Origin: Rhizobiaceae bacterium
GTDB lineage: Bacteria > Pseudomonadota > Alphaproteobacteria > Rhizobiales > Rhizobiaceae
Length of the DNA: 64,000 nt
Assembly: GCA_019635695.1 (NCBI GenBank)
Contig: JAHBYZ010000001.1
Span: 124,001 to 188,000, forward strand
Reading direction: 5' to 3'
Shown: positions 62,650-64,000 of the stretch, piece by piece
How positions within the stretch are numbered: the first letter of the stretch is position 1
Layout: each line of letters begins with the position of its first letter
Position numbers and translations under genes: made by a program
Notes under the pieces: model-generated
Told to the model about the DNA's origin: nothing
The model's database searches: none
Seen by the model: only the letters and a program-made list of their open reading frames with translations

Positions 62650-64000
62650 TTGGCCTTCCGGCTCGCCATCGTCGGACGGCCGAATGTCGGCAAGTCGACA
62701 CTCTTCAACCGCCTCGCCGGCGCGAAGCTGGCGCTCGTCGACGACACGCCGGGCGTCACCCGCGACCGTCGCATCCATGCGGCGAAACTTCAGGACCTGC
62801 GCTTCGAGGTGATCGACACGGCCGGCTTCGAGGAGGCCGCGCCCGCCTCGCTTGCCGCCCGCATGCGCCGCCAGACCGAGACGGCGATCGGCGAGGCCGA
62901 CATCGTCGTCTTCATGGTCGATGCGCGCGCCGGCATCCTGCCCGACGACCGCGCCTTCGCCGACGTGGTGCGCCGCTCCGGCAAGCCGGTCGTGCTGGTC
63001 GCCAACAAGAGCGAGTCGCGCGCCGCCGAAGCCGGCGCGGTCGAGGCTTGGGAACTCGGCCTCGGCGAGCCGGTCGCCATCTCGTCAGAGCATGGGCTGG
63101 GCCTCCCCGATCTGCGCGACGCCATCGTGGAGGCGCTCGGCAAGGACCGGGCGCTCGCCAGCGACGAGGAATTCCACGGCGTCACCCATCAGCCGCTGAT
63201 CGGTGAGGACATCGCCGATCCCGACGCCGAGGAGCAGCCCGCCTACGACGCCACGAAGCCGCTGCGGCTGGCCGTGGTGGGCCGGCCCAACGCCGGCAAG
63301 TCGACGCTCATCAATGCGCTGATCGGCGAGGAGCGGCTGCTCACCGGCCCGGAAGCCGGCATCACCCGCGATTCTATCTCCGTCGATTGGGAATGGCGCG
63401 GCCGCCAGGTAAGGCTGTTCGACACCGCCGGCATGCGCCGCCGCGCCCGCGTGCAGGAGAAACTGGAAAAGCTCTCCGTTTCCGACGGGCTGCGGGCCAT
63501 GCGCTTTGCAGAGGTGGTGATCGTCTTGCTCGACGCGACGATCCCGTTCGAGAAGCAGGATCTGACAATCGTCGACCTGATCGCACGCGAGGGCAGGGGG
63601 CTGGTCCTGGCCTTCTCCAAATGGGACCTGATCGAGCACCCGCAGAAGACGCTGGCCGATCTGCGCGAGAAGACCGCGCGCCTGCTGCCGCAGGTGCGCG
63701 GTGTGCAGGCCGTCACGGTTTCAGCCGAGACCGGCCGCGGTCTCGACCGGTTGATGGACGCGGTGGTGAAGACCCACGAGGTGTGGAACCGTCGCATTTC
63801 CACCGGCCGCCTGAACCGCTGGCTGGAGGAGGCGTTGGCCCAGCATCCGCCGCCGGCGGTCGCGGGACGGCGCCTGAAGATCAAGTACATGACGCAGATC
63901 AAGACGCGGCCGCCCGGCTTCGTGCTCTCGTGCACGCGGCCTGACGCCGTGCCCGACAGCTATGTGCGCTACCTGGTCAACAGCCTGCGCGACGCCTTCG
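62650..64000 (+). CDS. der: Ribosome-assembly GTPase Der (EngA), 3' end outside the window
   Basis: The product has two tandem GTPase domains: the first has [21 protein letters not shown] and NKSES, the second [34 protein letters not shown] and SKWD. A KH-like domain ([30 protein letters not shown]) follows and runs to the window edge. Der is needed for late 50S subunit assembly. The start is TTG at 62650 after GGAGGCGGCA; no ATG or GTG lies in frame near it, so the TTG start is well supported. The first domain has NKSE in place of the usual NKxD motif; the second has SKWD. Confidence 0.96.
   Translation, partial: MAFRLAIVGRPNVGKSTLFNRLAGAKLALVDDTPGVTRDRRIHAAKLQDLRFEVIDTAGFEEAAPASLAARMRRQTETAIGEADIVVFMVDARAGILPDDRAFADVVRRSGKPVVLVANKSESRAAEAGAVEAWELGLGEPVAISSEHGLGLPDLRDAIVEALGKDRALASDEEFHGVTHQPLIGEDIADPDAEEQPAYDATKPLRLAVVGRPNAGKSTLINALIGEERLLTGPEAGITRDSISVDWEWRGRQVRLFDTAGMRRRARVQEKLEKLSVSDGLRAMRFAEVVIVLLDATIPFEKQDLTIVDLIAREGRGLVLAFSKWDLIEHPQKTLADLREKTARLLPQVRGVQAVTVSAETGRGLDRLMDAVVKTHEVWNRRISTGRLNRWLEEALAQHPPPAVAGRRLKIKYMTQIKTRPPGFVLSCTRPDAVPDSYVRYLVNSLRDAF

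Overview
The window is G+C-rich (about two thirds by eye), tightly packed and operon-structured. It carries guaB and guaA with an RsmB-type methyltransferase gene between them, an OxyR/KatG pair, a BacA/SbmA peptide transporter, TRAP transport genes, and der preceded by a small TPR-like membrane protein. This suggests an alphaproteobacterium of the order Hyphomicrobiales (Rhizobiales), probably Mesorhizobium-like or a near relative in the Phyllobacteriaceae. That placement is inference from gene content and style; no rRNA or tRNA gene was recognised.

Positions 1-16068 form an acyl-CoA catabolism region. It holds six acyl-CoA dehydrogenase genes (three of the short type), two AMP-forming acyl-CoA ligases, a crotonase-fold protein that lacks both usual catalytic glutamates, a thiolase, an SDR, a nitronate monooxygenase-like flavoprotein, two TetR regulators and one IclR regulator. 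Full-length and short dehydrogenases occur side by side, as in heteromeric dehydrogenases of steroid and ring-derived acyl-CoA breakdown. A TRAP transporter (16082-19439) and a thiamine-diphosphate enzyme (20102-21724) follow. The substrate is unknown.

Positions 21785-42945 are mostly housekeeping: a Ppx/GppA phosphatase overlapping rlmE, an MFS exporter, an M48 protease with a YjgN-family membrane protein, guaB, an Rrf2 / thioredoxin-reductase-like pair, a MAPEG protein, oxyR opposite katG, a SulP transporter with an XRE regulator, an RsmB-like methyltransferase, tspO, a thioesterase with a nucleosidase, a MarR regulator and guaA. Several regulators have clear palindromes at their own start. 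The best is a duplicated GTCAAG-N3-CTTGAC site at marR.

Positions 43398-56037 are the unusual part: nine genes on one strand, starting 452 bp after guaA. They encode a PAP2/vanadium-haloperoxidase-fold protein with nine GGSH-type repeats at its N-terminus, a subtilisin-like protease, a SARP-like regulator with TPRs, an animal-type haem peroxidase, an unrecognised protein, and four exported proteins of unknown family. Three of the four exported proteins share a W-L motif, which suggests distant paralogy. I know of no described system with this composition, and this is my main candidate for something new.

Positions 56144-64000 hold an MpaB-like putative oxygenase, an amidase/M15 peptidase pair, bacA/sbmA, a polysaccharide deacetylase, the small TPR-like protein, and der, which runs off the window end.
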